NCBI GenBank assembly: GCA_022821495.1
Contig: JAJEDN010000061.1
Location: 62,001-126,000 of the forward strand
Source: Candidatus Poribacteria bacterium
GTDB lineage: Bacteria > Poribacteria > WGA-4E > WGA-3G
Direction of reading: 5' to 3'
DNA length: 64,000 nucleotides
Within the stretch, counting starts at the first letter, position 1. Every line of letters begins with the position of its first letter. A program made the translations under genes and the position numbers. This document shows, one piece after another, positions 43,491 through 51,767 of this stretch. The notes beneath the pieces are model-generated. The model saw nothing but the letters and a program-made list of their open reading frames with translations, searched no databases and had not been told where the DNA came from.

Positions 43491-44620
43491 ACCGTCAAAG
43501 CACGGGCGACGTTCTTAACGAATATCCCACGTGCGCCGTTCAAATCCCTATCCATACGATGACCTTCCGATGACTTGATAACTTTAGAGCCGCCGAGATT
43601 CACGACGATTTCTCCCGTCCAAGACACCGTTTTGGAAGTATACGCCTCACAAACATCTACCACTTGAACACCATATTCTTTCGCTTTTTGTTTCAAGAAA
43701 ACTTTGAAACGGTAGTGTGAGAGCGTTAACATCTGCCGAACTGATTTCTTTCGCAACTTCCGCGCACCTCGCTTCGTCATCTGTTGCGTCTGAAAAGTCG
43801 GAAGCAAAATGATGTCAAAGTTCGTTACAAGGAAGTGGGCGACCTTCTTATGAAGTTCATCAATAAGGTTACGGATTTTCGTTTGCATTTTATTCGCAGC
43901 TTTACGCAAAGCACGCCGTAGCGGGCGTTTCTCTCGCGTCGCGCGTGCGTAGAGATTATCGCAGTGTTGACAAAGCCTTTGGATACGGTTGATACACTGC
44001 TGACCTAACCAACCGAAGCAATCTTCAGAGAAAAATGTCATAAAATCACGCACACCGGGATCAAGTGCTACGATTCTACTGCTTGGTTCTCGCGTCTTTT
44101 TCTTCTCAACATAAGCAACGCAAAGGAAATAGCGTCCATTTTCAAAAATCAGTTGAGAATCCTTGACCTCTGCATCCGTATCACGTTCTGATACCTTACC
44201 TGTTCCTTGGGGTTTTACTGGCAACGGTTCTGCCATCTTCATTTCGCCTAATAACCGCACATAGAATCCATTTTTTTTCAGTGAATCTGCGCGGAGGTAA
44301 AGCGTCTGCTTGCGTTTTCTTGACCGAAACGAAACCTTTTGGAACTTGCCAGTCTCTTTACCTTTGATTTTCGCGTTCCCGACGGCTTGACACGCATCCA
44401 TCACGGCACCCACTTTAATCTGCCGAGGCGTTTCGGTGTGCCAATCGGGAAGTTCATCAAAGACGACAGGAACAAGTCCTTTGAAGTTCTTGGGTGTATC
44501 CTTATCTTCCAATAAAGATACTGCTTGATTGTAGACAGACCGTGAAGTGCCAAACCATCTACGAAGCATCGCTTTCTGTTCCACTGTCGGAAAGATTTCT
44601 ATCTTCCTTGATTTGGTCAC
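43466..44620 (-). CDS. tnpB: TnpB RNA-guided nuclease, Fanzor-like active site, zinc ribbon lost
   Basis: About 384 residues if started at the GTG at 44620 (VTKSRKIEIFPTVEQ), which fits TnpB length; the frame is open to 45019, but that part overlaps tnpA and is not family-like. RuvC-I Asp is in IVALDPGVRDF (about residue 183) and RuvC-III Asp in MDRDLNGARGI (about 359). At the RuvC-II site, where TnpB normally has Glu (IEDL), it reads ILLPTFQTQQM (about 272). A Glu about 50 residues later, in VCEAYTSKT, matches the alternative catalytic Glu described for Fanzor-type nucleases. The zinc-ribbon cysteines after TSKT are replaced (TSKTVSWTGEI ... IKSSEGHRM). Such enzymes cut DNA next to a short motif under RNA guidance. 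Confidence 0.85.
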   Translation of the reverse strand: MTKSRKIEIFPTVEQKAMLRRWFGTSRSVYNQAVSLLEDKDTPKNFKGLVPVVFDELPDWHTETPRQIKVGAVMDACQAVGNAKIKGKETGKFQKVSFRSRKRKQTLYLRADSLKKNGFYVRLLGEMKMAEPLPVKPQGTGKVSERDTDAEVKDSQLIFENGRYFLCVAYVEKKKTREPSSRIVALDPGVRDFMTFFSEDCFGWLGQQCINRIQRLCQHCDNLYARATREKRPLRRALRKAANKMQTKIRNLIDELHKKVAHFLVTNFDIILLPTFQTQQMTKRGARKLRKKSVRQMLTLSHYRFKVFLKQKAKEYGVQVVDVCEAYTSKTVSWTGEIVVNLGGSKVIKSSEGHRMDRDLNGARGIFVKNVARALTVRPYLAFP

Positions 44621-45164
44621 GGTATCGCCGGAGTCCAGGCATTCTACAGGAAAAGACACGCAGAATTGCGAGAAGATCGGCAGTAAGTTCTTCTTCGGGA
44701 CTGTAAACAGTTCCGTTGAGAACCACGATTTCTCCACCGTTTTGTTCGACCAAGAACTGTATGATTTCGCCGCCGAAACGGGCGAGTCGATCCCGATGGG
44801 CAACAACAAGGCGGAGTTTATCGCCTCGCAAGATGCGTTCCAATAAGGTTCTAAGCCCTTTTCGCTTGAAGTTGATACCGCTACCGAAGTCTTCGATGAT
44901 TTCTGCATCCGGGTAGTGTTTCCGCAAGTAAGCAACTTGGGAGGCAAGAGCGTCTGATTGCGATTTTCCACTAACTCGGCAGTATCCAATGGTAATAATA
45001 TCTGTTCGGGTTTGGGCATCTATGAAACTTTGGACATCATACCTACGATGCCCGCCTCCTGTTCTTATGCAGGTAATTTCTCCCGCACGTTCCATCCGAC
45101 GCAGATGTTCTACTGTGATTCCGAGCGTCTGCGCTGCTGCTCGTGGGGGTTTATAGTTTTTCAT
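44559..45164 (-). CDS. tnpA: IS607-family serine recombinase TnpA
   Basis: A 201-residue transposase. The N-terminal MerR-like helix-turn-helix reads RAAAQTLGITVEHLRRMERA followed by GEITCIRTGGGHRRYDVQSF. The resolvase domain follows: IGYCRVSGKSQ holds the catalytic serine (YxRVS), then LVVAHRDRLARFG supplies the conserved Arg residues and NGGEIVVLN closes the core. IS607 enzymes insert with little target choice and without target duplications. I start at the ATG at 45164 (MKNYKPPRAAAQ); a GTG at 45182 lies inside the promoter region. The 3' end overlaps tnpB by about 62 bp in another frame, the normal layout. Confidence 0.92.
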   Translation of the reverse strand: MKNYKPPRAAAQTLGITVEHLRRMERAGEITCIRTGGGHRRYDVQSFIDAQTRTDIITIGYCRVSGKSQSDALASQVAYLRKHYPDAEIIEDFGSGINFKRKGLRTLLERILRGDKLRLVVAHRDRLARFGGEIIQFLVEQNGGEIVVLNGTVYSPEEELTADLLAILRVFSCRMPGLRRYRDQIKEDRNLSDSGTESDAS

Positions 45165-45170
45165 ACCATC

Positions 45171-45199
45171 ATTATACCACACAAAAACAGATTTATCAA
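45171..45199 (-). promoter_or_regulatory. Strong sigma-70 promoter of tnpA
   Basis: On the minus strand: -35 TTGATA (45199-45194), 17-bp spacer, -10 TATAAT (45176-45171). The start of transcription would fall at about 45164, that is on the tnpA ATG, so the message looks leaderless. The -35 lies inside the direct repeats, so TnpA binding could repress its own promoter. Confidence 0.65.
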
Positions 45200-45225
45200 G
45201 GTTTATTTAGATTTATCAAGGTTTA
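45189..45225. repeat. Direct repeats at the transposon left end
   Basis: agatttatcaaggttta occurs at 45189-45205 and again at 45209-45225, a 20-bp period (about two helical turns). Likely TnpA binding sites in the IS607 left end. Confidence 0.65.
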
Positions 45226-45436
45226 GAAGTGTTTAGGAGCAACTCCTTATTGCTATTGGATCTGTTCGCGTAAATGCAAAAAAATGTGGGTTATTCTGAA
45301 TTTTACTTCATAACTTCATATTTTGTCAACTTCCTTTATATAAATGCAGAGATGTCCAGTTCTTCTGTCGGTGAAATCTCCGAATCCCGAAACGCTAATT
45401 CACCAGTATCTCACCTGTCTGGCGAAATTTCTTAGA

Positions 45437-45697
45437 TTAGCGACCTAATGCATCTAATTCGGCACGAAAACGCTTTTCACTGGCAGCAAGCAAATCTTCG
45501 ATGACTTGCTCCGTACTTCCGGACTCCGCTACAAGCGATTCCATCTGTTCTACCGCAAAAGAGTGAACATGGCTAAAACAATTCTGAGGAGATTTGTCAA
45601 GATGGTTCCCAACGTTTAGACTCAACACTAACAAAAGTGCTTTTTCCAATCTTTCGATACGTTCGTCACGCGCTTTAAGTTCTTCCAATATATCCAT
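45437..45697 (-). CDS. Hypothetical small protein with coiled-coil start
   Basis: An 86-residue acidic protein. The first 25 residues (MDILEELKARDERIERLEKA) have heptad spacing of Leu/Ile and charged residues typical of a coiled coil; the C-terminal half (EQVIEDLLAASEKRFRAELD) is again helical. No signal peptide, no membrane segment and no family that I recognise. The ribosome-binding site is weak. It lies just outside the left end of the IS607-type element, so it may be a resident gene disturbed by the insertion or a passenger. Confidence 0.5.
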   Translation of the reverse strand: MDILEELKARDERIERLEKALLLVLSLNVGNHLDKSPQNCFSHVHSFAVEQMESLVAESGSTEQVIEDLLAASEKRFRAELDALGR

Positions 45698-46061
45698 TTG
45701 CTTTTTCCAACCCAGCCCTTTATCCCCCTGTGAAGAGGTGGGAGGGCGGCAGACATGTGCGTGAGGTGCGCCGCAGTGCCACCCAAACCGGTGTTATAGA
45801 GTATACCAGAAAACAGAAAAATTACAAATAACGTGAGCTTGGAAAAAAGTATTAAACATCAGAATAGGCACAATTTTTAGCGATGAAACCCCCTAAATCC
45901 CCCTTATCAGGGGGACTTTAAGAGCAGATGTGTCCATCCTAAGTATTTATCAACGCACGTTACAAATAATTCATCCATACCCACTGCATCCATACCCACT
46001 GTTACATTGGTGTGACATTTTAACGGAAAATTGAATGTCTTGGGTAATCAAAAACCAAATC
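45698..46061. other. Gene-free stretch with MITE core
   Basis: No credible gene. It contains the MITE core at 45887-45924, the sequence taagtatttatcaacgcacgtt at 45941-45962 (also found, with one change and one insertion, at 17356-17379), and a tandem catacccactg repeat near 45976-46000. Confidence 0.5.
45887..45924. repeat. MITE core, copy 2 (ends lost)
   Basis: aaccccctaaatccccctta, then tcagggggactttaagag, the central part of the 13-bp-inverted-end element. Neither terminal taggacttacgca is present. Confidence 0.7.
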
Positions 46062-46090
46062 TTGAATTAATTTGCAACCTGTTGTATGAT
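46062..46090 (+). promoter_or_regulatory. Sigma-70 promoter of the FGGY kinase gene
   Basis: -35 TTGAAT (46062-46067), 17-bp spacer, -10 TATGAT (46085-46090). AAGGAG (46107-46112) and the ATG at 46123 follow. Confidence 0.6.
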
Positions 46091-46122
46091 AGCCGCATCT
46101 TGTATCAAGGAGAAACACAGCA

Positions 46123-47628
46123 ATGAGCCTTTTGGGAATTGATGTCGGCACAACAGGGTGCAAAGTCATCGCATTTCGCGAGGACGGGACGCTGCTTGCA
46201 CAGGCGTATGGCGAATATCCGTTGATCCATCCGCAACCCGGTTGGTCAGAACTCGACGCAAATATCGTTTGGGAGAATGTCGCAACCGGTATTCAACAGG
46301 TCGCCGCAGAAACAAAAGCCGACCCGATTGAAGCAATCAGCGTCGCCTCGCAGGGTGAGGCGGTGACACCGGTATCCGCTACGGGACAAATTTTAGCGAA
46401 CGCAATTACAACTTTCGACGCTCGCACAGCAGGCATCTGTGACGCATTAAAGCAACACATAACACCGCTGGAAGTGATGCAAATCACAGGAATGCCGATC
46501 AGTGATATTCATACCCTTCCGAAGCTGATCTGGATACAGCAGCATCAGCCCGATATCTATCGGCAGGTATCGAAATTCCTCGGTTTTGAAGATTTCGTCT
46601 ACTTCAAACTCGGTATTCCGCCCGTAGTGGACTATTCCCTCGCGGCACGCACGATGGCTTTTGACATTATCGACAAATGCTGGTCAGAAAAGATGCTCGG
46701 TTTAGCAGATGTGGATGCCTCTCTTTTCCCAGAAACTGCGCCGTCAGGGACCGTCATCGGTGAAGTGGGGGCTGAGATCGCTGGTGAACTCGGTCTCCCG
46801 AAAGGTGTCGTCTGTGTTACCGGTGGACACGACCAACCCTGTGGTGCTTTAGGTGCCGGAATTATTCGGAGCGGTGAGGTCATGGATGCGACTGGTACCG
46901 TTGAATGTATCGCTCCCGCCTTCACGGAACCTGTCATCAATCAGCAGATGATAGACGGGAATTTCGCCTGTTATCCGCATGTTGTTGACGGATTGTATGT
47001 CACACTTGGTTTCGTATCAAGCGGCGGTGTCGTGCTGCGGTGGTATAGAGATACCCTTGCCCAGGCAGAAGTCGCTCAGGCTGAGGCAGAAGGACGTGAT
47101 GTCTATGACATACTGCTCGAAGACATTCCTGATTCCCCCCGGACAGCGATGGTGCTACCCCACTTTACGGGTTCAGGGACCCCTGCGCTTGATTTAGAAT
47201 CGAAAGGCGCGATTGTCGGATTAACACTCTCGACGACGAAGGGTGAACTCGTCAAAGCGGTATTGGAAGGCATCAGTTACGAGATTAAACAAAATCTCGC
47301 TATGTTGCAAGATGCAGGCGTTGTCATAAACGAGGTGCGTGCTATCGGTGGCGGTGCGAAATCTGAGAAGTGGCTTCAGTTGAAAGCAGATATGTTCGGG
47401 AAAAAGGTCATCGCTTTGGATATTTCGGAGGGGGTCTGCCTCGGCACGGCTATCCTTTCTGGGACTGCGATCGGTAAGTATGATTCTATTGCGTCAGCCG
47501 TTGATCAGTTAGTCACACCACGCGACACATACTATCCGCGCGCGGAAATCGCCCAACAATACGATGAAAAGTTGAAAGCATATTCACAAATTTATCCCGC
47601 ACTACGCGACCTGAATTACGAATTGTAA
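46123..47628 (+). CDS. FGGY-family carbohydrate kinase (xylulokinase-like)
   Basis: A 501-residue sugar kinase. The N-terminal ATPase-fold phosphate loop reads LLGIDVGTTGCKVIAF; WSELDANIVWENVA and SQGEAVTPV-type sequence bind the sugar. The C-terminal domain has the Gly-rich VCVTGGHDQPCGALGAGII (catalytic Asp) and RAIGGGAKSEKWLQLKADMF (adenosine site). The enzyme phosphorylates a pentulose, hexulose or polyol with ATP; xylulokinase is the closest in pattern, but specificity within FGGY cannot be read off. It is followed closely by a ROK kinase gene (36 bp), suggesting a sugar-uptake or salvage operon with two kinases. Confidence 0.92.
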   Translation: MSLLGIDVGTTGCKVIAFREDGTLLAQAYGEYPLIHPQPGWSELDANIVWENVATGIQQVAAETKADPIEAISVASQGEAVTPVSATGQILANAITTFDARTAGICDALKQHITPLEVMQITGMPISDIHTLPKLIWIQQHQPDIYRQVSKFLGFEDFVYFKLGIPPVVDYSLAARTMAFDIIDKCWSEKMLGLADVDASLFPETAPSGTVIGEVGAEIAGELGLPKGVVCVTGGHDQPCGALGAGIIRSGEVMDATGTVECIAPAFTEPVINQQMIDGNFACYPHVVDGLYVTLGFVSSGGVVLRWYRDTLAQAEVAQAEAEGRDVYDILLEDIPDSPRTAMVLPHFTGSGTPALDLESKGAIVGLTLSTTKGELVKAVLEGISYEIKQNLAMLQDAGVVINEVRAIGGGAKSEKWLQLKADMFGKKVIALDISEGVCLGTAILSGTAIGKYDSIASAVDQLVTPRDTYYPRAEIAQQYDEKLKAYSQIYPALRDLNYEL

Positions 47629-47664
47629 CGCAGTTTGAAATACATTGAATCGGAAAGAGAATCG

Positions 47665-48636
47665 ATGGAAACACACGTTGTCGGAATTGACATCGGCGGC
47701 ACTAAACTTGCCACCGTCGTCGCTGATAGCACCGGACATATCTTGGGCAAAGTACGGAAACCGACGCTTGCAGAAAAAGGACCGGCATACGCGCTCGAGT
47801 TGCTTTTTGATATGGTGCGTGAAACGGTTGAACAGGCAGGCTTGGCGCAGCGGTCAATTTCAGCGATAGGTGTCAGCTGCGGCGGTCCGTTGGATACAAA
47901 AACCGGGATCGTCTATTCACCACCGAACTTACCGGGTTGGGACGCGCTCCCTCTCAAGACGGCGCTTGAATCCGAATTCCAGATACCCGTAACGATTGAG
48001 AACGACGCGAATGCAAGTGCTCTGGCAGAATTCAGGTTCGGCGGTGGGCGCGGCTATAGTGCTGTCCTCTATATGACGATGAGCACAGGCATCGGTGGCG
48101 GTATTGTTATTAATGGTGATATCTATCACGGTGCCAATGATAGTGCAGGCGAGGTCGGACATCAGATCCTTCTACCCGACGGCCCTCTTTGTGGATGTGG
48201 CAAACGCGGGTGTCTTGAGGCACTCTGTTCGGGGCCCGCTATCGCGCTTCGCGCGCAAGGTGCGATACGCGCACAACTCGCAGATGGAACGGCATCAGCG
48301 ACAACACTCTTAAACCTTGCTAACAACAGTATCGAAAATGTTAAGTCCGAGCATGTACTTCAAGCGGCGCGGATAGGTGATGCGTTAGCGTTACAACTGG
48401 TTGCGGAAACTGCATATTACATGGGGTGGGGTATCGCAAATTTGGTAAACATTTTGAATCCCGACATCGTTTTATTAGGAACGATTGCAATCGCTGCCGG
48501 AGACCTTTTGCTCAACCCAATTCGGGAGACGGTTTCAAAACTCGCGATGACGCGTCCCGCAGAAGCCGTTAAAATCGCACCCGCACAGTTAGGGGATGCA
48601 TTAGGCGACCTCGCGGCTGTTGCATTGGTTGTCTGA
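47665..48636 (+). CDS. ROK-family sugar kinase (glucokinase-like)
   Basis: A 323-residue kinase with the ATP-binding VVGIDIGGTKLATVVAD, sugar-binding ENDANASALAEFRFG with catalytic Asp, MSTGIGGGIVINGDIYHG, and the zinc motif GHQILLPDGPLCGCGKRGCL (His plus three Cys). No N-terminal helix-turn-helix is present, so it is an enzyme rather than a NagC-type repressor. Likely substrates are glucose, N-acetylglucosamine, N-acetylmannosamine or fructose. The ATG at 47665 is preceded by GGAAAGAGA; a TTG at 47635 is in frame but less likely. It lies 36 bp after the FGGY kinase gene on the same strand. Confidence 0.9.
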   Translation: METHVVGIDIGGTKLATVVADSTGHILGKVRKPTLAEKGPAYALELLFDMVRETVEQAGLAQRSISAIGVSCGGPLDTKTGIVYSPPNLPGWDALPLKTALESEFQIPVTIENDANASALAEFRFGGGRGYSAVLYMTMSTGIGGGIVINGDIYHGANDSAGEVGHQILLPDGPLCGCGKRGCLEALCSGPAIALRAQGAIRAQLADGTASATTLLNLANNSIENVKSEHVLQAARIGDALALQLVAETAYYMGWGIANLVNILNPDIVLLGTIAIAAGDLLLNPIRETVSKLAMTRPAEAVKIAPAQLGDALGDLAAVALVV

Positions 48637-48716
48637 AATCATTGTTACGTACTCGCGCTCACCCCACTCGGGGTGAGGTCTTCTAACTTCGCTACGGATT
48701 GTGGATTTGACTATAT

Positions 48717-48807
48717 TAGGACTTACGCAAAAAGCAGTAATTTCATTATTTTAACCCCCTAAATCCCCCTTATCAGGGGGACTTTGAGAGGAAATGCGTA
48801 AGTCCTA
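48717..48807. mobile_element. MITE-like element with 13-bp inverted ends, copy 3
   Basis: It starts taggacttacgca (48717-48729) and ends tgcgtaagtccta (48795-48807), a perfect inverted pair, with the core aaccccctaaatcccccttatc, shortened here to its hairpin part cccccttatcaggggg, in between. At 91 bp it is shorter than copy 1. It lies 27 bp before the SIS gene, so it may supply part of that gene's leader. Confidence 0.8.
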
Positions 48808-48834
48808 TATATTATGGAGGATTGAAAAAACAAG

Positions 48835-49398
48835 ATGGAGAGAATTCAAGGCTACATTTCACATCTTCAAGGTGCTTTAGAACGCCTTTCCTTGGAAGAT
48901 GTCCAACGTTCTATAGATGTTATTATGGAGGCGTATTACGCCGAAAAACAGATCTTTGTGATTGGCAACGGCGGAAGTGCTTCCACAGCATCGCATCTCG
49001 CCTGTGATCTCGGAAAAGGCACAAGCGTCCCGGGGAAACCCCGTTTCCGGGTGATTAGTTTGACAGACAACGTCGCAACAATGAGCGCGTGGTCCAACGA
49101 TGTTTCCTATGAGGATGTTTTCGTAGAACAACTGAAAAATCTTGTGAACCCTGAAGATGTCGTTATCGGTATCAGTGCAAGTGGCAACTCCGAGAACGTG
49201 ATCCGGGCGATGCAACACGCCAACGAGATTGGATGCAAAACAATCGGGTGGAGCGGTTTTGGCGGTGGCGCGTTGGCAACGATCTGCGATGTGAACGTCG
49301 TCGTAGATAGCAATCAATACGGTCCCGTTGAAGATGTCCATTTAATTCTAAACCATGTGCTTCACGCATGGGTCCGGGAAGAATTGACCTCAACTTAA
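48835..49398 (+). CDS. SIS-domain phosphosugar isomerase (GmhA/DiaA-like)
   Basis: A 187-residue protein that is one SIS domain with a helical start. IFVIGNGGSASTASHLACDL holds the phosphosugar-binding loop, and VIGISASGNSENVIRAMQHA the second; the end (GPVEDVHLILNHVLHAWVRE) carries the Glu/His typical of GmhA relatives. GmhA converts sedoheptulose 7-phosphate to D-glycero-D-manno-heptose 7-phosphate for heptose synthesis; DiaA-like relatives bind DnaA. Position after two sugar kinases favours a sugar-phosphate isomerase role. GGAGG precedes the ATG (the same frame shift could start at 48822 only in another frame). A MITE lies immediately upstream. Confidence 0.85.
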   Translation: MERIQGYISHLQGALERLSLEDVQRSIDVIMEAYYAEKQIFVIGNGGSASTASHLACDLGKGTSVPGKPRFRVISLTDNVATMSAWSNDVSYEDVFVEQLKNLVNPEDVVIGISASGNSENVIRAMQHANEIGCKTIGWSGFGGGALATICDVNVVVDSNQYGPVEDVHLILNHVLHAWVREELTST

Positions 49399-49428
49399 CT
49401 GGTTGCTATTGTAAAATTGTAAATGATC

Positions 49429-49458
49429 TTGACGCGTGAGGTTGCCTTAAGATATAAT
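49429..49458 (+). promoter_or_regulatory. Sigma-70 promoter of the nfeD/flotillin cluster
   Basis: -35 TTGACG (49429-49434), 18-bp spacer, -10 TATAAT (49453-49458). The nfeD ATG is at 49554, preceded by AAGGAG. Confidence 0.6.
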
Positions 49459-49553
49459 TCAATTAGTCGTTAATTGTTAAAATTATTGCCAAAACACTTC
49501 AGGACTGAAAAAAGTGGAACTTGGAATCCGAACCACGGATAAGGAGTGGTTTC

Positions 49554-51068
49554 ATGAGACGCAAAACAGACCTTCTGGGTTACATACTCCTTCTAATCGT
49601 CGGATGTCTCTCTGTTAATGGTAGTCTGTTCGCGCAGGACATCGCGCAGGTTTACGTCATAGATATACGCAACGAGATCGGCAGTGGGCTTGGTACTTAT
49701 ATCAGTGATGGTATTCAGTTAGCCGAGGCAGCTGGTGCCGATGCAATCGTTTTTGATGTTGATACGCCCGGCGGCAGGGTTGATTCCGCTGTAAATATCA
49801 TCCGCGCCATTCAAGACACGCAAATTCCGACGATCGCTTTTGTGAATCGGCAGGCAATCTCAGCCGGAGCGATGATCTCTATCGCTTGCAATCAGATTGT
49901 GATGACTTCAGGCGGCACGATCGGTGATTCCGCTCCTGTTAATATACAAGGACAAGAGGTCGGCGAAAAAGCGATCTCCTATATTCAAGGGACAATTCGC
50001 GCCACCGCTGAACGCGAGAACCGAAATCCTGATATTGCTGAAGCTATGGTGGACAAAGAACTTGTTCTTGTGAAACTGAAAGACGGTCAGATTATCAAAC
50101 TCCTTCCTGAAGAATACGCGACCCGTGAAGAGGAAGGGGAAGAGATGGAAATCCTCTGCGCGCAAGGGAAATTACTCACGCTATCCACCCGTCAAGCACT
50201 CGAATACCGGTTCGCTGATGCGGAGGCGGAAACCCTCACAGCGTTATTGGCACAGTACGAGATTGTTGAAGTTGCCGGGACCAAGATGCCTCTGACAGAA
50301 GAAGCGATCATGCAACGGCAGCGCGAATACGGTTTCTCGGAAGTCAATCGTTTGAAAACACTGACAGATGCGCGTATTACGAAAGTCAGGGCAACGCTTG
50401 CTGATAAAATTGTGTTTTTTCTTACCAACCCATTCATCAGTTCGCTCCTACTTTCCTTGGGACTTCTCGGTATCTTTATAGAAATCCGTTCGCCGGGTTT
50501 CGGAGTCCCTGGGCTTCTCGGTTTAATCTGTGTAGGGCTCTTTTTCGGTGGACACATGCTGACGCGAATTGATGCCGGATGGGCATTCCTGCTGTTTATG
50601 CTCGGGATCGCGTTAATCGCATTAGAAATTTTTGTGATTCCTGGCTTCGGTATCGCTGGTATCCTCGGTATTGTATTAATGTTGGGCAGTGTTTTCTTCG
50701 TTTTTGATGGGGCTTACAACTTGAGTACGGCTGTTTTATGGCTCTCAATATCTGTGATTTTGACTTCCGCATTAACTATTCTCGCCGCGTTTTTGTTACC
50801 CGAAACACGGCTTTTCCAAAGGTTTGCTTTGTCAACAGTCATGGATACTGACATGGGGTATCACTCCGCCAGTGCAGAAGATTTTCAGGCGTATCTCGGG
50901 CAATCGGGGACGGCTTTAACGCCTTTGCGACCCTCTGGAACGGCGCGAATCGCTGATAGAAGGGTCGATGTTGTCACAGTTGGCGATTTCATCCCGCAGC
51001 ATAGCAATGTTAGAGTTGTAGAAGTTGAAGGTTCTAAGGTTTTCGTGGAAGCGGTTGAGGAGGCTTAA
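49554..51068 (+). CDS. nfeD: NfeD long form: ClpP-class membrane serine protease with OB domain
   Basis: A 504-residue protein. Signal sequence LLGYILLLIVGCLSVNGSLF, then a ClpP/SppA-like protease domain: DAIVFDVDTPGGRVDSAVNI (oxyanion region), AFVNRQAISAGAMISIACNQ (Ser nucleophile) and TSGGTIGDSAPV. Four to five membrane segments follow (about residues 300-430: SLLLSLGLLGIFIEIRSPGF, AGWAFLLFMLGIALIALEIF), and the C-terminal ~65 residues (GQSGTALTPLRPSGTARIAD) form the NfeD OB-fold that interacts with flotillins. In archaea the protease cleaves a stomatin partner. Start at 49554 rather than an in-frame upstream start at 49521 because of AAGGAG. Two flotillin genes follow, the classic pairing. 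Confidence 0.92.
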   Translation: MRRKTDLLGYILLLIVGCLSVNGSLFAQDIAQVYVIDIRNEIGSGLGTYISDGIQLAEAAGADAIVFDVDTPGGRVDSAVNIIRAIQDTQIPTIAFVNRQAISAGAMISIACNQIVMTSGGTIGDSAPVNIQGQEVGEKAISYIQGTIRATAERENRNPDIAEAMVDKELVLVKLKDGQIIKLLPEEYATREEEGEEMEILCAQGKLLTLSTRQALEYRFADAEAETLTALLAQYEIVEVAGTKMPLTEEAIMQRQREYGFSEVNRLKTLTDARITKVRATLADKIVFFLTNPFISSLLLSLGLLGIFIEIRSPGFGVPGLLGLICVGLFFGGHMLTRIDAGWAFLLFMLGIALIALEIFVIPGFGIAGILGIVLMLGSVFFVFDGAYNLSTAVLWLSISVILTSALTILAAFLLPETRLFQRFALSTVMDTDMGYHSASAEDFQAYLGQSGTALTPLRPSGTARIADRRVDVVTVGDFIPQHSNVRVVEVEGSKVFVEAVEEA

Positions 51069-51105
51069 CGGGCTTCTCATTGCTTGATGTATTTGGGGGA
51101 TAATT

Positions 51106-51585
51106 ATGTGGTTTCTAATTTTCCTCATCAGTTTCGGAATCCTATTGGTATTTATTGAACTATTAATCCTTCCCGGATTCGGTGCAGCAGGTATACCCGG
51201 GTGCCTACTTATACTCATAGGTTTCGGTGTTGCATTATGGAAGTTCGGGTGGCAGACGGCACTGACTTCTACCGGGATAACACTCGTATTGGTCATTCCA
51301 TTAGCAATAATTGGATTATCAGTACTCCGTAAAACGTCTGTTGGGCAAGCGTTCATCTTGAGTAATGCGCAAAATAAAGAGGAAGGTTTCCAAGCACCAC
51401 CGTCGGAATTAGCAAGTTTGGTCGGTAAATCTGGTAAAACACTCACGCCTTTGCGACCCGCAGGTGCCGCCTTAATCAGTGGAAATCGCGTTGATATTGT
51501 TACACAAGGCGAATTTGTTGCTCCGGAAACTGATATTGAAGTAATTTTTGTGGAAGGAAATCGCGTCGTAGTTCGTAGTTTATAA
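51106..51585 (+). CDS. Short NfeD-like membrane protein
   Basis: A 159-residue protein with three membrane segments (WFLIFLISFGILLVFIELLI, GIPGCLLILIGFGVALWKF, STGITLVLVIPLAIIGLSVL) and a C-terminal OB domain (GKSGKTLTPLRPAGAALISG) that matches the end of the long NfeD. It has no protease domain. Short NfeD proteins partner flotillin/SPFH proteins in membrane microdomains. It lies 37 bp after the long nfeD and 182 bp before floA. GGGGG precedes the ATG only loosely. Confidence 0.88.
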   Translation: MWFLIFLISFGILLVFIELLILPGFGAAGIPGCLLILIGFGVALWKFGWQTALTSTGITLVLVIPLAIIGLSVLRKTSVGQAFILSNAQNKEEGFQAPPSELASLVGKSGKTLTPLRPAGAALISGNRVDIVTQGEFVAPETDIEVIFVEGNRVVVRSL

Positions 51586-51588
51586 TAG

Positions 51589-51752
51589 AATAGTTGTAGG
51601 TTATAAGTCTTTAGTTGTAAGTTAAGAGATAACTTATGGTTGTTCATCTTTGGGTAACCGTCGGTGCCTCAATTAGGTAACAACAGTTACAAAGAGATGA
51701 TCAAACATCAGAGACCGGTCTTATAACTAACAACTAATAACTTATAACTATT
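51589..51752. repeat. Long imperfect inverted repeat between nfeD-short and floA
   Basis: The left end aatagttgtaggttataagt and the right end cttataactatt are imperfect inverses over about 35-40 bp; gttgtaagtta-type blocks recur in both arms. The 164-bp unit has no open frame. It could be a MITE or a long mRNA hairpin within the operon. Confidence 0.6.
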
Positions 51753-51767
51753 CATAGGAGACAGGTA

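Larger units (their letters stand above)
43370..45230 (-). mobile_element. IS607-type transposon (serine recombinase plus TnpB)
   Basis: A two-gene element: MerR-type helix-turn-helix serine recombinase TnpA and the RNA-guided nuclease TnpB, overlapping. The left end carries two direct repeats (45189-45205 and 45209-45225), which are probable TnpA sites; the right end carries hairpins downstream of tnpB. IS607 elements lack terminal inverted repeats, so the outer limits given are approximate. Confidence 0.8.

Noticed and set aside
44621..45019. N-terminal extension of TnpB
   Set aside because: It reads tnpA in another frame (Ser/Thr-rich, no TnpB similarity). The family begins near the GTG at 44620.
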